Translations under genes and position numbers: made by a program
Notes under the pieces: generated by a model
Told to the model about the DNA's origin: nothing
Databases searched by the model: none
Seen by the model: only the letters and a program-made list of their open reading frames with translations
From: Sulfurimonas sp.
GTDB taxonomy: Bacteria > Campylobacterota > Campylobacteria > Campylobacterales > Sulfurimonadaceae
Assembly (NCBI RefSeq): GCF_028713515.1
Contig: NZ_JAQTOD010000001.1
Coordinates: 772,138 to 836,137, forward strand
Direction: 5' to 3'
Length of the DNA stretch: 64,000 bases
Part shown: positions 16,793-25,598 of the stretch, piece after piece
How positions within the stretch are numbered: position 1 is the stretch's first letter
Layout: every line of letters starts with the position of its first letter

Positions 16793-19420
16793 ATGTCGAA
16801 CAGCTACGAACCACAAGAAACTGAAGATAAATTTTACAAAATTTGGGAAGAGAGAGGCTACTTTGAAGTAGACGCAAACAGCGCTGTCGTAGAAGAAGGG
16901 AAAACTTTTTCTATCATGATGCCTCCTCCAAATGTAACTGGTCGTCTTCATATCGGTCATGCACTTACATTTACACTTCAAGATATTATTACTCGATATA
17001 AAAGAATGGATGGATATAAAACTCTTTGGCAACCAGGAACAGACCATGCGGGAATCGCAACACAAAATGTGGTTGAAAAACAGCTCCTAGCCGAGGGCAC
17101 TACAAAAGAAGAGATAGGTAGAGAAGCATTTTTAAAACGCGCATGGGAGTGGAAAGCAGAATCTGCTGGCATCATGACAAGCCAACTCCGCAAAATGGGT
17201 GTAAGTCCTGCGTGGAAAAGAGAGCGATTTACTATGGATGATGGGCTTCAAAAATCCGTTAAAGAGGCTTTTGTTCATCTTTACAATCAAGGGCTAATCG
17301 TTCGTGGAAATTATATGGTAAATTGGTGTACACATGATGGCGCACTTAGTGATATAGAAGTTGAGCATGAAGATCATGATGGAAAGTTTTACCATATTCG
17401 CTACCCATTTGCCGACGACAGCGGATTTGTAGAGGTTGCAACTACTAGACCTGAGACCTACTTTGGAGACAGTGCAGTTATGGTTCATCCTGATGATGAG
17501 CGTTATAAACACTTAATCGGTAAAAAAGTAAAACTTCCACTAACAGATAGAGAAGTGACAATCATCGCAGACACTCATGTAGCCATAGATTTTGGAACTG
17601 GCGTGGTTAAAGTTACTCCCGCACATGACCAAAACGACTATGAAGTTGGAAAACGACATGACTTAGAGTTTATCACTGTTTTTGATGAAAAAGGTATCTT
17701 GAATGAGTACGCTGGAGAGTTTGAAGGTTTAGAGCGTTTAGAGGCTCGTGACATCATAGTAAAGAGACTTGATGAAGAAGGCTTTATAGTTAAAATAGAA
17801 GACCATAAACATCAAGTAGGACACTGTTACAGATGTAAAAACATTGTTGAGCCATATATCTCAAAACAGTGGTTTGTAAGAAGCGAAGTAGCAAAAAAAT
17901 CTATCAAGAAAACAAACAACGGCGAAGCTAAGTTTTTCCCTCCTCACTGGATAAACTCATATAACTCTTGGATGGGAGATTTGCGTGATTGGTGTATCTC
18001 TCGTCAACTTTGGTGGGGACATCAGATTCCTGTATTTTACTGCGGGGATTGTGAGCATGAGTGGGCAAGTCTAAAAGATAGTGAAGAAGCATGTCCAAAA
18101 TGTGCCTCTAAAAATATCTCTCAAGACCAAGATGTACTTGATACTTGGTTTAGCTCAGCTCTTTGGCCTTTTTCTACTCTTGGATGGGGGAATGGCGATA
18201 CAGACATGGACAAACTCTTTAGTTCAAAAGATATGCAAGAGTTCTATCCAAACTCACTCTTAATCACTGGCTTTGATATCCTCTTTTTCTGGGTTGCTAG
18301 AATGATGATGATGGGTGAGAGTTTTATAGGCGAGTTACCATTTAACCATATCTACCTTCACGCGCTTGTTCGTGATGAACATGGTCAAAAAATGAGTAAA
18401 TCCAAGGGTAATGTTATCGACCCACTTGATATGGTTGAGAAGTACAGCGCTGATATTCTTCGCTTCACTCTAGCAATCTCGGCGGCACAAGGTCGCGATA
18501 TCAGAATGAGTAATGAAAAACTTGAACTTACTCGTAACTTTACAAACAAACTTTACAACGCGGCAAAATTCTTACAAATGAATGTTGAAATATTTCCAGA
18601 TCTAAAAGGTTTTTGTGTTGAGAGTTCACTTGGTCGCTACATGTTATCTCGCCTGAACATGGCAACTGCAGAGGTTCGTTCATGTATGGATGAGTACAGA
18701 TTTAACGATGCAGCAACTGTGCTTTATCGCTTCTTATGGAATGAATTTTGTGACTGGGGAATTGAGCTTAGTAAGGCAGATAAAGGCGCTATTGTTGAGC
18801 TTGGAGCGATTTTTAAAGAGGGAATGAAGCTTCTTCATCCGTTTATGCCGTTCATTACAGAGTATCTCTACCATGAACTAAGTGGTACTACACTTGAAAG
18901 CTCTGAGTCTATCATGATTAAAAAGTATCCTTTCAAAACAAAAAAACGTCAAAAAGATGAGGCTAGATTTGAACTGATTATGGACGCCATTATCTCCATA
19001 AGAAGAGCCAAGATTTTAGTTGATTTGGCAAACCAAAAGATTGAGAAGGCTTTTGTTAAGATAGATAGCATCAGCGAAGATGACAAAGCTATGATGCTTC
19101 CGTTTATCGCAAAATTGGCGAAAGTTGAAATTATTGAGTTTTGTGATGCAAAAATTGCAGATGCAGTTAGTGATATTGCGGATAGCTGTGAGACATTTAT
19201 CCCAACCAAAAGTATAGATTTAGCACCAATTATCAGCCGCCTAACAAAGCAGAATGAGAAACTTCAAAAAGAGATAGATAAGCTGGTTGGCATGCTAAAC
19301 AATGAACGATTTGTAGCAAACGCGCCAGAGGATGTTCTGGCTAAAAACAGAGAACTTCTAGCTGACGCAGAGAGTAAGCAAGCAAAAGTCGCAGAGCAGT
19401 TAAACTCTCTTATCAAATAA
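16793..19420 (+). CDS. valS: Valyl-tRNA synthetase
   Basis: This 875-residue class I aminoacyl-tRNA synthetase charges tRNA-Val. The HIGH-type motif (G-R-L-H-I-G-H-A near residue 48) and K-M-S-K-S near 533 are intact. The editing domain (about 190-330) includes T-T-R-P-E-T and the conserved D-x-H-V-x-x-x-F-G-T-G-x-V-K segment. C-x-x-C pairs near 417-435 look like the zinc-binding insertion. The C-terminal coiled coil typical of ValRS occupies the last 60 residues. Two tRNA-Val(TAC) genes lie 17 kb away. The gene is monocistronic, with a weak hairpin just after its stop. Confidence 0.97.
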   Translation: MSNSYEPQETEDKFYKIWEERGYFEVDANSAVVEEGKTFSIMMPPPNVTGRLHIGHALTFTLQDIITRYKRMDGYKTLWQPGTDHAGIATQNVVEKQLLAEGTTKEEIGREAFLKRAWEWKAESAGIMTSQLRKMGVSPAWKRERFTMDDGLQKSVKEAFVHLYNQGLIVRGNYMVNWCTHDGALSDIEVEHEDHDGKFYHIRYPFADDSGFVEVATTRPETYFGDSAVMVHPDDERYKHLIGKKVKLPLTDREVTIIADTHVAIDFGTGVVKVTPAHDQNDYEVGKRHDLEFITVFDEKGILNEYAGEFEGLERLEARDIIVKRLDEEGFIVKIEDHKHQVGHCYRCKNIVEPYISKQWFVRSEVAKKSIKKTNNGEAKFFPPHWINSYNSWMGDLRDWCISRQLWWGHQIPVFYCGDCEHEWASLKDSEEACPKCASKNISQDQDVLDTWFSSALWPFSTLGWGNGDTDMDKLFSSKDMQEFYPNSLLITGFDILFFWVARMMMMGESFIGELPFNHIYLHALVRDEHGQKMSKSKGNVIDPLDMVEKYSADILRFTLAISAAQGRDIRMSNEKLELTRNFTNKLYNAAKFLQMNVEIFPDLKGFCVESSLGRYMLSRLNMATAEVRSCMDEYRFNDAATVLYRFLWNEFCDWGIELSKADKGAIVELGAIFKEGMKLLHPFMPFITEYLYHELSGTTLESSESIMIKKYPFKTKKRQKDEARFELIMDAIISIRRAKILVDLANQKIEKAFVKIDSISEDDKAMMLPFIAKLAKVEIIEFCDAKIADAVSDIADSCETFIPTKSIDLAPIISRLTKQNEKLQKEIDKLVGMLNNERFVANAPEDVLAKNRELLADAESKQAKVAEQLNSLIK

Positions 19421-19426
19421 TATTGG

Positions 19427-19448
19427 CTCTGCCCCTTATGGGTCAGAG
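19427..19448. terminator. Bidirectional terminator between valS and the chemoreceptor
   Basis: CTCTG-C-CCC, loop TTAT, GGG-T-CAGAG forms a stem of 5+3 pairs with one mismatch between two converging genes (valS stop at 19420, receptor stop at 19455). T-runs are short, so efficiency is uncertain. Confidence 0.5.
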
Positions 19449-19454
19449 TATTCA

Positions 19455-21416
19455 TTAAGTTCTAAACACCTCTATTTTAGCATGAAGAGCGCCTGTCATA
19501 GAGTTTAAATGTTCGGCAGCAGCAGCAATCTCTTCAACATTTCTAGCATTTTGTGAAGAGATTTTATTTATCTCCGATACTTGTGTAACAATAGACTCTA
19601 CATCTAGTCCAGCCTTTTGAAAATCCATAACGGTTTTATCGCTTGCCATCACTGCCTCTTTTACAATCGAAACGCTCATATTTATATTTCTCTCAACATC
19701 TGAGGCACTATCTACTAATCCCTGAATCTCTTGCGAATTATCACTCATTTGGCCACTCACATCCATGATGGACTGCACTATTATATTTATAGTTGCATTT
19801 ATCTCAGTAAGTGAACGCTGTGTTCTTTCTGCTAGTTTTCTAACTTCATCAGCTACAACCGCAAAACCTCTACCATGTTCGCCAGCCCTTGCTGCCTCTA
19901 TTGCCGCATTAAGCGCAAGAAGATTTGTTTGGTCTGCAATATCAGAGATAATACCTAAGATATTTTTTACTTCATTTGCTTCATGAGACAGAGTTTGCAT
20001 TTTTCCTGCCAACTCCGTCTCAAGTTCTGCACTCTGTTGCACTTTTATTGTAAGCAATACAATTTCACTTCTTGCAGAATCTAGATTGTCATTTGCTCTA
20101 ATAATATCCTTTTTACTCTCTTGCGCATCATAAATTGCTCTTTGTATCTCATCTTTTACATCATTTGCCTTTTTAGTTGCCTTGTCTATTACGATTACAG
20201 ACTTACCAACATTTTCTCCAACTCCAACTGCAGTAGTGGATAACTCATGGGCAATAGAAGCATTTTCGCTTGAACTTATTTTTGAGGTTTCTATAAGATC
20301 TTTTAGTTTTAAAATAAGACTATTAAAACTCTGCGCCATTTGAGAAAGCTCAAGTGGCGCATTCTCGTCAGCCTTTATAGTTAAATCATGATTTGAACCA
20401 ATTACAAGAAGTGTATTTTTAAAATCATCAATTGGTTTTGAGATAGAATATTTCACAAGAAAAAATATAAAGAATGCAAAGATAAAAATACCCACAAAAA
20501 GCCCAATCGCTAACATTGTTATGTTTAAAGAGGCTTCTTCTATTTTTCTATCTATTTGATTATAAATATTTTTATATAACTCAATTTCAACTTCTCTAAG
20601 CATATCAATGGAAGTTGTAGCATATGAGAACCAAACAGATGGTTCAACTCCAAAATTACCACTCACTCCTTTTGATTTTGCTATATCAATCATAGCAACT
20701 GTTTTATCTACAGCCTCACCTTTGTAGCTATTTTCATAAAACTTCTTAATTTCATCAGGCGCCAAAGCAATAAACTTTCTTATGTTTACACCATATGCAC
20801 CAAAACTTCCAGAAAATTTAAAATATGTATCTCCAGTAAACTCATTCTTAGTGAAAGCACCATTTAAATTTGCTCTTATTTGACCTAAATTCTCTTTTGC
20901 TGAAGCTAAATGAGTATATGCTTGAATCGTGTTTCTGCTTTGTCTATCTTCCATATTTGATGGGATTACCGTTGTGATATCTACAATAGAAACAATAATT
21001 TTTGTAAAGTAGGCTCCGGTATCAGGAGCACTTATATTAAGTGAATCAATAGAAGTTCTTTTTTTACTAAATTCATTTAAACTGCTTAAAACAGAAGTGT
21101 CTCCTTTTGTTTTTTCATATATCTTATTAACTTCAGAAATTGCATTATCAACTTTTCCTCTAATATCAGATAGTTTATCTGCATTTTTTACTCCGCCACT
21201 AGCAACAAATCCAACACTAAGACCTCTTTCTATCTGCATAAAATGGATAGCTTTTGCCAAAGACTCTGCTTCTAGAATACGATTTTTTGTTATCTCAAGA
21301 TTCTCTTTTACACCAATATCGTAAGCTATTTTACCTGCAGACAACACCAAAACAACCAAAATTGGAACTACTGTCAATGCAAATAATCTAATTTTTAAAC
21401 TTATACTCTTCATCAT
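19455..21416 (-). CDS. Methyl-accepting chemotaxis protein with NIT-type sensor domain
   Basis: This 653-residue chemoreceptor has transmembrane helix 1 (about 9-28) and a helical periplasmic domain with the NIT signature ([17 protein letters not shown] near residues 49-65). Transmembrane helix 2 is at about 300-325, then HAMP, then a long coiled coil. The signalling tip reads [14 protein letters not shown] with the following [17 protein letters not shown] domains bind nitrate or nitrite in some proteins, so nitrate sensing is a plausible guess for a denitrifying relative, not a fact. Two ATGs lie in tandem; the second (21413) is better spaced from GAGG. The gene stands alone. Confidence 0.9.
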   Translation of the reverse strand: MMKSISLKIRLFALTVVPILVVLVLSAGKIAYDIGVKENLEITKNRILEAESLAKAIHFMQIERGLSVGFVASGGVKNADKLSDIRGKVDNAISEVNKIYEKTKGDTSVLSSLNEFSKKRTSIDSLNISAPDTGAYFTKIIVSIVDITTVIPSNMEDRQSRNTIQAYTHLASAKENLGQIRANLNGAFTKNEFTGDTYFKFSGSFGAYGVNIRKFIALAPDEIKKFYENSYKGEAVDKTVAMIDIAKSKGVSGNFGVEPSVWFSYATTSIDMLREVEIELYKNIYNQIDRKIEEASLNITMLAIGLFVGIFIFAFFIFFLVKYSISKPIDDFKNTLLVIGSNHDLTIKADENAPLELSQMAQSFNSLILKLKDLIETSKISSSENASIAHELSTTAVGVGENVGKSVIVIDKATKKANDVKDEIQRAIYDAQESKKDIIRANDNLDSARSEIVLLTIKVQQSAELETELAGKMQTLSHEANEVKNILGIISDIADQTNLLALNAAIEAARAGEHGRGFAVVADEVRKLAERTQRSLTEINATINIIVQSIMDVSGQMSDNSQEIQGLVDSASDVERNINMSVSIVKEAVMASDKTVMDFQKAGLDVESIVTQVSEINKISSQNARNVEEIAAAAEHLNSMTGALHAKIEVFRT

Positions 21417-21595
21417 GCCTCGTTTGTTTGAATTTTATTTTTTATAATCTAAAACACACCAATAAATCAATTCACCAATCAAAGATTTATCCATTTTACA
21501 ATAGAAATTTCACCTATGCTTTATTATGAAAAAGTAGTTATCTAATTCATATGTATAGTAATATCAAAAGATAACTTCTTATTCTAGCCCACATA

Positions 21596-22807
21596 CTAAG
21601 TATAGTTAACCTCGGCTTTAGGCTCACCAAAATAGTAACCTTGTGAGTAGTCAATTTCAAGCTCTTCAATTTTTGCTTGGACTTCTGCACTGTGGACAAA
21701 TTCGGCTATTATTTTTATATTACTTTTTTTACATAGAAAAACTATTGACTCAACAATAATCAGACTATTTTTATCTTCTAAAATATTTTTTATAAATGAG
21801 CCATCTATTTTTAGATAGTCTGGTGAAAATTCCAAAAGCCTAGAAAAATTTGAACTTCTACTTCCAAAATCATCAATTGCAATTTTAAAGCCATGATATC
21901 TAAGCGAATTTAGTTGTAATAAAATTTCTGGTGAATCTAACGAATCTATATCTTCAAGTATCTCCAGCACCACTCTGGATGGATTTATATTATATTTTCT
22001 AGATTGTTTCAATAAGAAATTCTCTAAATAATTTAAGTATAAATCTGCATTCGTGATATTAATAGAAAACTCATAATCATTATTTGAAAACATTTTAAAA
22101 CTCTGCTCAATCATCGTCCTTGTAACAAGAGACAATGTGCCCGTAAGCTTTGAAGCCTCCATAAACCTATATGGAGAGATAATAGTTTCCTCATCGCGAA
22201 TTCTTACCAAACACTCATATTTTTCTATTTTTTTTGTTTTATTGTTAATTATTGGTTGAAAAAATGGCTGCAAGCTTTCATTTTCAAAAGCATCTCTTAA
22301 TTTATTTATCCAATAAACATTCTCTTTTTGTTTTTTTATAAATTCAGAATTAGAATCATATATCTTAGATGATCCTCTGCTGTGTTCTCTAAGTTCTTTT
22401 ATAGCCGTTCTTGCATGGTTTAGGATATTATTTCCTTTGCCAATCGAGATACCAACACTAATAGAAGCTTTAACGGAAATATCATCAACATCTATATCTA
22501 TTTGATTGAAAAAAGAGATCATTGATTCTGCCATATTAGATAATTGCTTTGTGTCTAGCATCTCTAAATTAACAATCGCGAACTCATCAAAATTAATCCT
22601 AAATACTCTTGAAAGTGCTGGTTTTGAGATATCTATAAGTCTTGATATTTCTATCAAAACCCTATCTCCAAAGTCAAAACCATACATATTATTGAAATTA
22701 CTAAAATTATCTACATCAACTAGAAGCAGGTTTGCGTACGGAATCTCATCCAGATATTTTATAAGAGCAGATCTCTCATCTATATCTACAATTTTGCCAC
22801 AGTTCAT
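21596..22807 (-). CDS. Degenerate GGDEF plus EAL domain protein
   Basis: This 403-residue cytoplasmic protein has no membrane segment. The N-terminal GGDEF-like domain (about 15-160) has I-N-F-D-E-F where G-G-D-E-F is expected and no inhibitory R-x-x-D, so cyclase activity is unlikely. The EAL domain (about 170-400) starts E-C-L-V-R instead of E-A-L-V-R but keeps the catalytic glutamates and asparagine, D-D-F-G, the L-K-I-D lysine and Q-G-Y-Y-F-G-E-P. Phosphodiesterase activity or c-di-GMP binding therefore remains possible. It starts 7 bases after the stop of the transglutaminase-like gene, in an operon behind flgH. Confidence 0.88.
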   Translation of the reverse strand: MNCGKIVDIDERSALIKYLDEIPYANLLLVDVDNFSNFNNMYGFDFGDRVLIEISRLIDISKPALSRVFRINFDEFAIVNLEMLDTKQLSNMAESMISFFNQIDIDVDDISVKASISVGISIGKGNNILNHARTAIKELREHSRGSSKIYDSNSEFIKKQKENVYWINKLRDAFENESLQPFFQPIINNKTKKIEKYECLVRIRDEETIISPYRFMEASKLTGTLSLVTRTMIEQSFKMFSNNDYEFSINITNADLYLNYLENFLLKQSRKYNINPSRVVLEILEDIDSLDSPEILLQLNSLRYHGFKIAIDDFGSRSSNFSRLLEFSPDYLKIDGSFIKNILEDKNSLIIVESIVFLCKKSNIKIIAEFVHSAEVQAKIEELEIDYSQGYYFGEPKAEVNYT

Positions 22808-22814
22808 TTTTACT

Positions 22815-24368
22815 TCAATCTTTTTTTACAAAAATAAAGCTTTGCGGTTTAACTGCTTTGTACTTTGGCATACTCATACCAATATTTGCATTAATGTATG
22901 TTGGATCAGCTACCACAAATTGCTTAGCTTCAACATTTACTTTATCACCGTCTAACGGCACATAGATAGCTGTTGCCATATGATCATCATATTTCACACC
23001 AACAATCGACACATTAAAAAGTTCCTTCATAAGGTATGAGTATAAAATAGCACGGTCTTCACAATCTGATTTGCTAAAAAAGAGTGTCTCTTGCGCAAAC
23101 ATAACCTTTTCTCTACCAAATTGTTGATCATCTTGCTCATACACAAAAGATTTTTGAACAAAACTAAGAACAAAATTCATAGCATCGCTCGCCTGTTTAC
23201 CGTCTATATATTTTTTAAGTGCAGGAACTAGAGCTTTATATGTTGCAGTATCAACTGGTGCATTAAAAAATGTATCATAGTCAGCTTGAGGATAAGTTGC
23301 CATAAAATCAATTAAATTTTTATTGTAGTTATATGGAACTTTATACTCTTTCCCAGCTTGAGAAAAACTCAAAGTTTTACTCTCTAATTTTTGTTCAAAT
23401 TTTGGAAGTGAATCTAGAGATAAATTCAGAGGTTTCGTAGATCCTGGGTAATCTTGCTCATAAGAGTAAAGCTTTCCTACACTCCCTTTTGCATAATTAT
23501 CAACCACATAGTACTTTTTACCTCCAAAGTTATAACTTGGAGTTGAGTATATAATCTTTTTTGAGTAGTGCATAACCACAACATGCTTCTCTGCAAAACC
23601 TACTTTTACAGCGAAACCGAGCTTATTAAAAAGAAACCAACTAAGAAGCTTTGCATCATCTTGATCTTTGTGGATTGCATTTGAAAGCTTCACAACAAGC
23701 AGATAAATACCCCAATCATTAAGATTCATCTCTTTTGAAGTTCTAATGACATCAGAGACTAAATCTTGATGTTCACTAGATGCTGCCGCACTAAAAAAGT
23801 TTGATATTCCTTGTTGATTTTGAGGATAAAATGAAGCTTTTTTAAGCTCTTTTGAAACATTAAAGCCAAGAGTGGAGCCATAAAATTCGATAGTTATATC
23901 TTTTTGCTTTATAGCTTCAGCTATTTTTTTATCAATCTTTGGCTCTGCAATTACTATTGGGAGTACTTTTGATATCTCTTTAGATGGCGTTTTAACAGCC
24001 TCTTTTACTGGCTGAGTTATTGGTTCTTTTACGGCTTCTGGTTCTATGATTTTTTTAATTTGAATTGTGATTTTTGGACCAACTGGTTTTGCTTCCATTG
24101 GCTTGGCTGGCGGTATCTCTTTTGGTTTTGGTTCTTTATAGAGGGGTGTTCCCTTATAAGCTTCATAACCCTTCCATTGCTCTTCTAAATACTTGTTAAA
24201 GGCGTTGTCTCTCTCATCTTTATATGACTTAAAAGAGTCGGCTTGTGACTTTTTAAAATCCTCAAAACTATCTTTTGCACTAAGCGCACTAAACGATACT
24301 ATTAATATTAAACTAAAATGGCCAAATAGCTTGAATAATCTTGGTTCCCCAGCCCTGTTTTGTTGCAC
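22815..24368 (-). CDS. Secreted transglutaminase-like protein of unknown role
   Basis: This 517-residue protein has a hydrophobic signal segment at about residues 11-30 ending S-A-L-S-A, a lysine/proline-rich linker to about 165, and a C-terminal region with a transglutaminase/cysteine-protease triad. The triad residues are C436 in S-D-C-E-D-R, H463 in D-D-H-M-A-T-A and an aspartate near 487 in A-D-P-T-Y. The start is GTG with GAGGGAGA upstream, overlapping the end of flgH by 56 bases in another frame, so the pair is tightly coupled. The gene is followed 7 bases later by a degenerate GGDEF-EAL protein. Substrate and enzymatic activity are unknown; it is much larger than LapG. Confidence 0.75.
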   Translation of the reverse strand: MQQNRAGEPRLFKLFGHFSLILIVSFSALSAKDSFEDFKKSQADSFKSYKDERDNAFNKYLEEQWKGYEAYKGTPLYKEPKPKEIPPAKPMEAKPVGPKITIQIKKIIEPEAVKEPITQPVKEAVKTPSKEISKVLPIVIAEPKIDKKIAEAIKQKDITIEFYGSTLGFNVSKELKKASFYPQNQQGISNFFSAAASSEHQDLVSDVIRTSKEMNLNDWGIYLLVVKLSNAIHKDQDDAKLLSWFLFNKLGFAVKVGFAEKHVVVMHYSKKIIYSTPSYNFGGKKYYVVDNYAKGSVGKLYSYEQDYPGSTKPLNLSLDSLPKFEQKLESKTLSFSQAGKEYKVPYNYNKNLIDFMATYPQADYDTFFNAPVDTATYKALVPALKKYIDGKQASDAMNFVLSFVQKSFVYEQDDQQFGREKVMFAQETLFFSKSDCEDRAILYSYLMKELFNVSIVGVKYDDHMATAIYVPLDGDKVNVEAKQFVVADPTYINANIGMSMPKYKAVKPQSFIFVKKD

Positions 24369-25035
24369 GCTCTACATCTCCCTCTGTTTTATATAAAATT
24401 TTTGCTTCACTAATCTTTGAAGAGCTAATCTTATTGTATTGGTCAATATCATATGGGCGGATAACACCACCTATTTGTATCATCTGCTTTTGATCATCAA
24501 CTAAAATTTCTCTCTTTCCAGAGATAAAATAATTCCCATTTTGTAAAACTTTTATTATTCTAGCCGAAACAGTTGTGTTAAAAGCTGCGTCTTTTGTGGC
24601 ACTTCCTTGCCCTTTATAAGCATTGTTTGAAGTACTATTAAACCCAATATTTGCTAATCCGTTTACCTTCCCAACAGCAGAACTAACTGCCGCATTTGCG
24701 CCAGTTGAAGTAAAAGCGCCACCACCCAAAGCCGATGTATCACTCTCGCTTAGCTGTTTTGAACCAGTGTTTGAACTTTTCGCACTCTCTGAAATCACAA
24801 CAGTTACTATATCGTTGACATGCATAGCTTTATGATCTGAAAAGAGTGGATTATCGCCCTGCCCAAAGATACTACCAACTGCACCAAAATCTTTTTTGTC
24901 TTCAAGTGAAGGCATCTGCTCAACATAAACCGGCGGTTTAAAATCCATCTCAGGGTCTGTCAAATTTGCAGTGCATCCAGATGTAAAAAGTATAACACAA
25001 AAAGTTATGGTATAGAATAAAAAAGTTTTTTTCAT
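24313..25035 (-). CDS. flgH: Flagellar L-ring protein FlgH
   Basis: This 240-residue outer-membrane lipoprotein forms the L-ring around the flagellar rod. The signal peptide ends in the lipobox T-S-G-C (lipidated cysteine at 21), and family motifs include S-I-F-x-x-G, N-D-I-V-T-V-V-I-S-E-S-A and I-G-G-V-I-R-P-x-D-I. Other flagellar genes are not in the window, consistent with the scattered flagellar genes of Campylobacterota. Upstream is a strong sigma-54 promoter match, fitting the RpoN class of hook and basal-body genes. The downstream gene overlaps its 3' end. Confidence 0.95.
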   Translation of the reverse strand: MKKTFLFYTITFCVILFTSGCTANLTDPEMDFKPPVYVEQMPSLEDKKDFGAVGSIFGQGDNPLFSDHKAMHVNDIVTVVISESAKSSNTGSKQLSESDTSALGGGAFTSTGANAAVSSAVGKVNGLANIGFNSTSNNAYKGQGSATKDAAFNTTVSARIIKVLQNGNYFISGKREILVDDQKQMIQIGGVIRPYDIDQYNKISSSKISEAKILYKTEGDVERATKQGWGTKIIQAIWPF

Positions 25036-25057
25036 AGTTATCGCTTTAGTTTTTTGT

Positions 25058-25063
25058 TATAAT
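25058..25063 (+). promoter_or_regulatory. Candidate -10 element of yqeY
   Basis: A perfect TATAAT lies 35 bases before the chosen yqeY start at 25098. It overlaps the upstream ATG at 25062, which argues that this ATG is not the real start. It faces the flgH sigma-54 promoter on the other strand. Confidence 0.6.
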
Positions 25064-25066
25064 GAT

Positions 25067-25082
25067 AGCAATAACAGTTCCA
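25067..25082 (-). promoter_or_regulatory. Sigma-54 (RpoN) promoter of flgH
   Basis: Read on the minus strand the site is TGGAAC-N5-TTGCT, giving the invariant GG-N10-GC of RpoN promoters with one mismatch to TGGCAC-N5-TTGCW. It lies 31 bases before the flgH ATG, leaving room for a leader of about 20 bases. RpoN control of rod, hook and ring genes is established in Campylobacter and Helicobacter. Confidence 0.72.
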
Positions 25083-25097
25083 CAAAAAGGCATAAAT

Positions 25098-25541
25098 ATG
25101 AGCTTAAGAGAGAAAATTAGTGAAGATGTAAAAGAGGCAATGAAAGCCAAAGATACAAAAAAAAGAGATGCGTTAAGACTTTTAATGAGTGCTTTTAAGC
25201 AGATAGAAGTTGATGAGAGAAAAGAGTTAAACGATGAAGATATTATCAAAATCATACAAACTCAAGTTAAAAGAAGAGACGACGCAGCTTCTCAGTTTAA
25301 AAGTGCGGGACGAAATGATTTAGTACAGATAGAACTTGATGAAATAGCTATCTATATGCCATACTTACCAAAACAACTGAGTGACGATGAGTTAAGCAGT
25401 GCTCTAAAAAAGATAATAAGCAGAGTTGGAGCAACAAGCGCAAAAGATATGGGAAAAGTTATGGGTACTGCCTCGAAAGAACTCTCTGGAGTAGCAGATG
25501 GAAAAAGAGTAAGTGAGTGTGTAAAAACTCTTTTGAGCTAA
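25098..25541 (+). CDS. yqeY: GatB/YqeY domain protein
   Basis: This 147-residue protein matches the YqeY family, with the pattern D-x-x-x-A-M-K-A-K-D-x-x-x-x-D-A-L-R-L-L at the N-terminus and P-Y-L-P-K-Q-L near the middle. The fold equals the C-terminal tRNA-binding domain of GatB. Its role is uncertain: a helper of tRNA amidation has been proposed. The ATG at 25098 is preferred over 25062 because AAGG sits 7 bases before it and a TATAAT overlaps the earlier one. gatA is 16 kb away. A strong hairpin follows the stop. Confidence 0.9.
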   Translation: MSLREKISEDVKEAMKAKDTKKRDALRLLMSAFKQIEVDERKELNDEDIIKIIQTQVKRRDDAASQFKSAGRNDLVQIELDEIAIYMPYLPKQLSDDELSSALKKIISRVGATSAKDMGKVMGTASKELSGVADGKRVSECVKTLLS

Positions 25542-25560
25542 ACACCATCTGCAAAACTAC

Positions 25561-25591
25561 TTTTACTATAAGCATTAAGCCTATAGTAAAA
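25561..25591. terminator. Bidirectional terminator between yqeY and the haem diguanylate cyclase
   Basis: A perfect 10-bp inverted repeat (TTTTACTATA and TATAGTAAAA) with an 11-base loop separates two converging genes. The stem ends in T-runs on both strands, so it can serve either. Confidence 0.72.
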
Positions 25592-25598
25592 CGGTATT

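Noticed and set aside
22815..24368. Calling the transglutaminase-like protein LapG
   Set aside because: It is more than twice the size of LapG, has a long linker and lacks the LapG G-D-C-D-D-Y context.
25062..25097. Upstream ATG for yqeY
   Set aside because: It overlaps a TATAAT and lacks a ribosome site; the family N-terminus begins at 25098.
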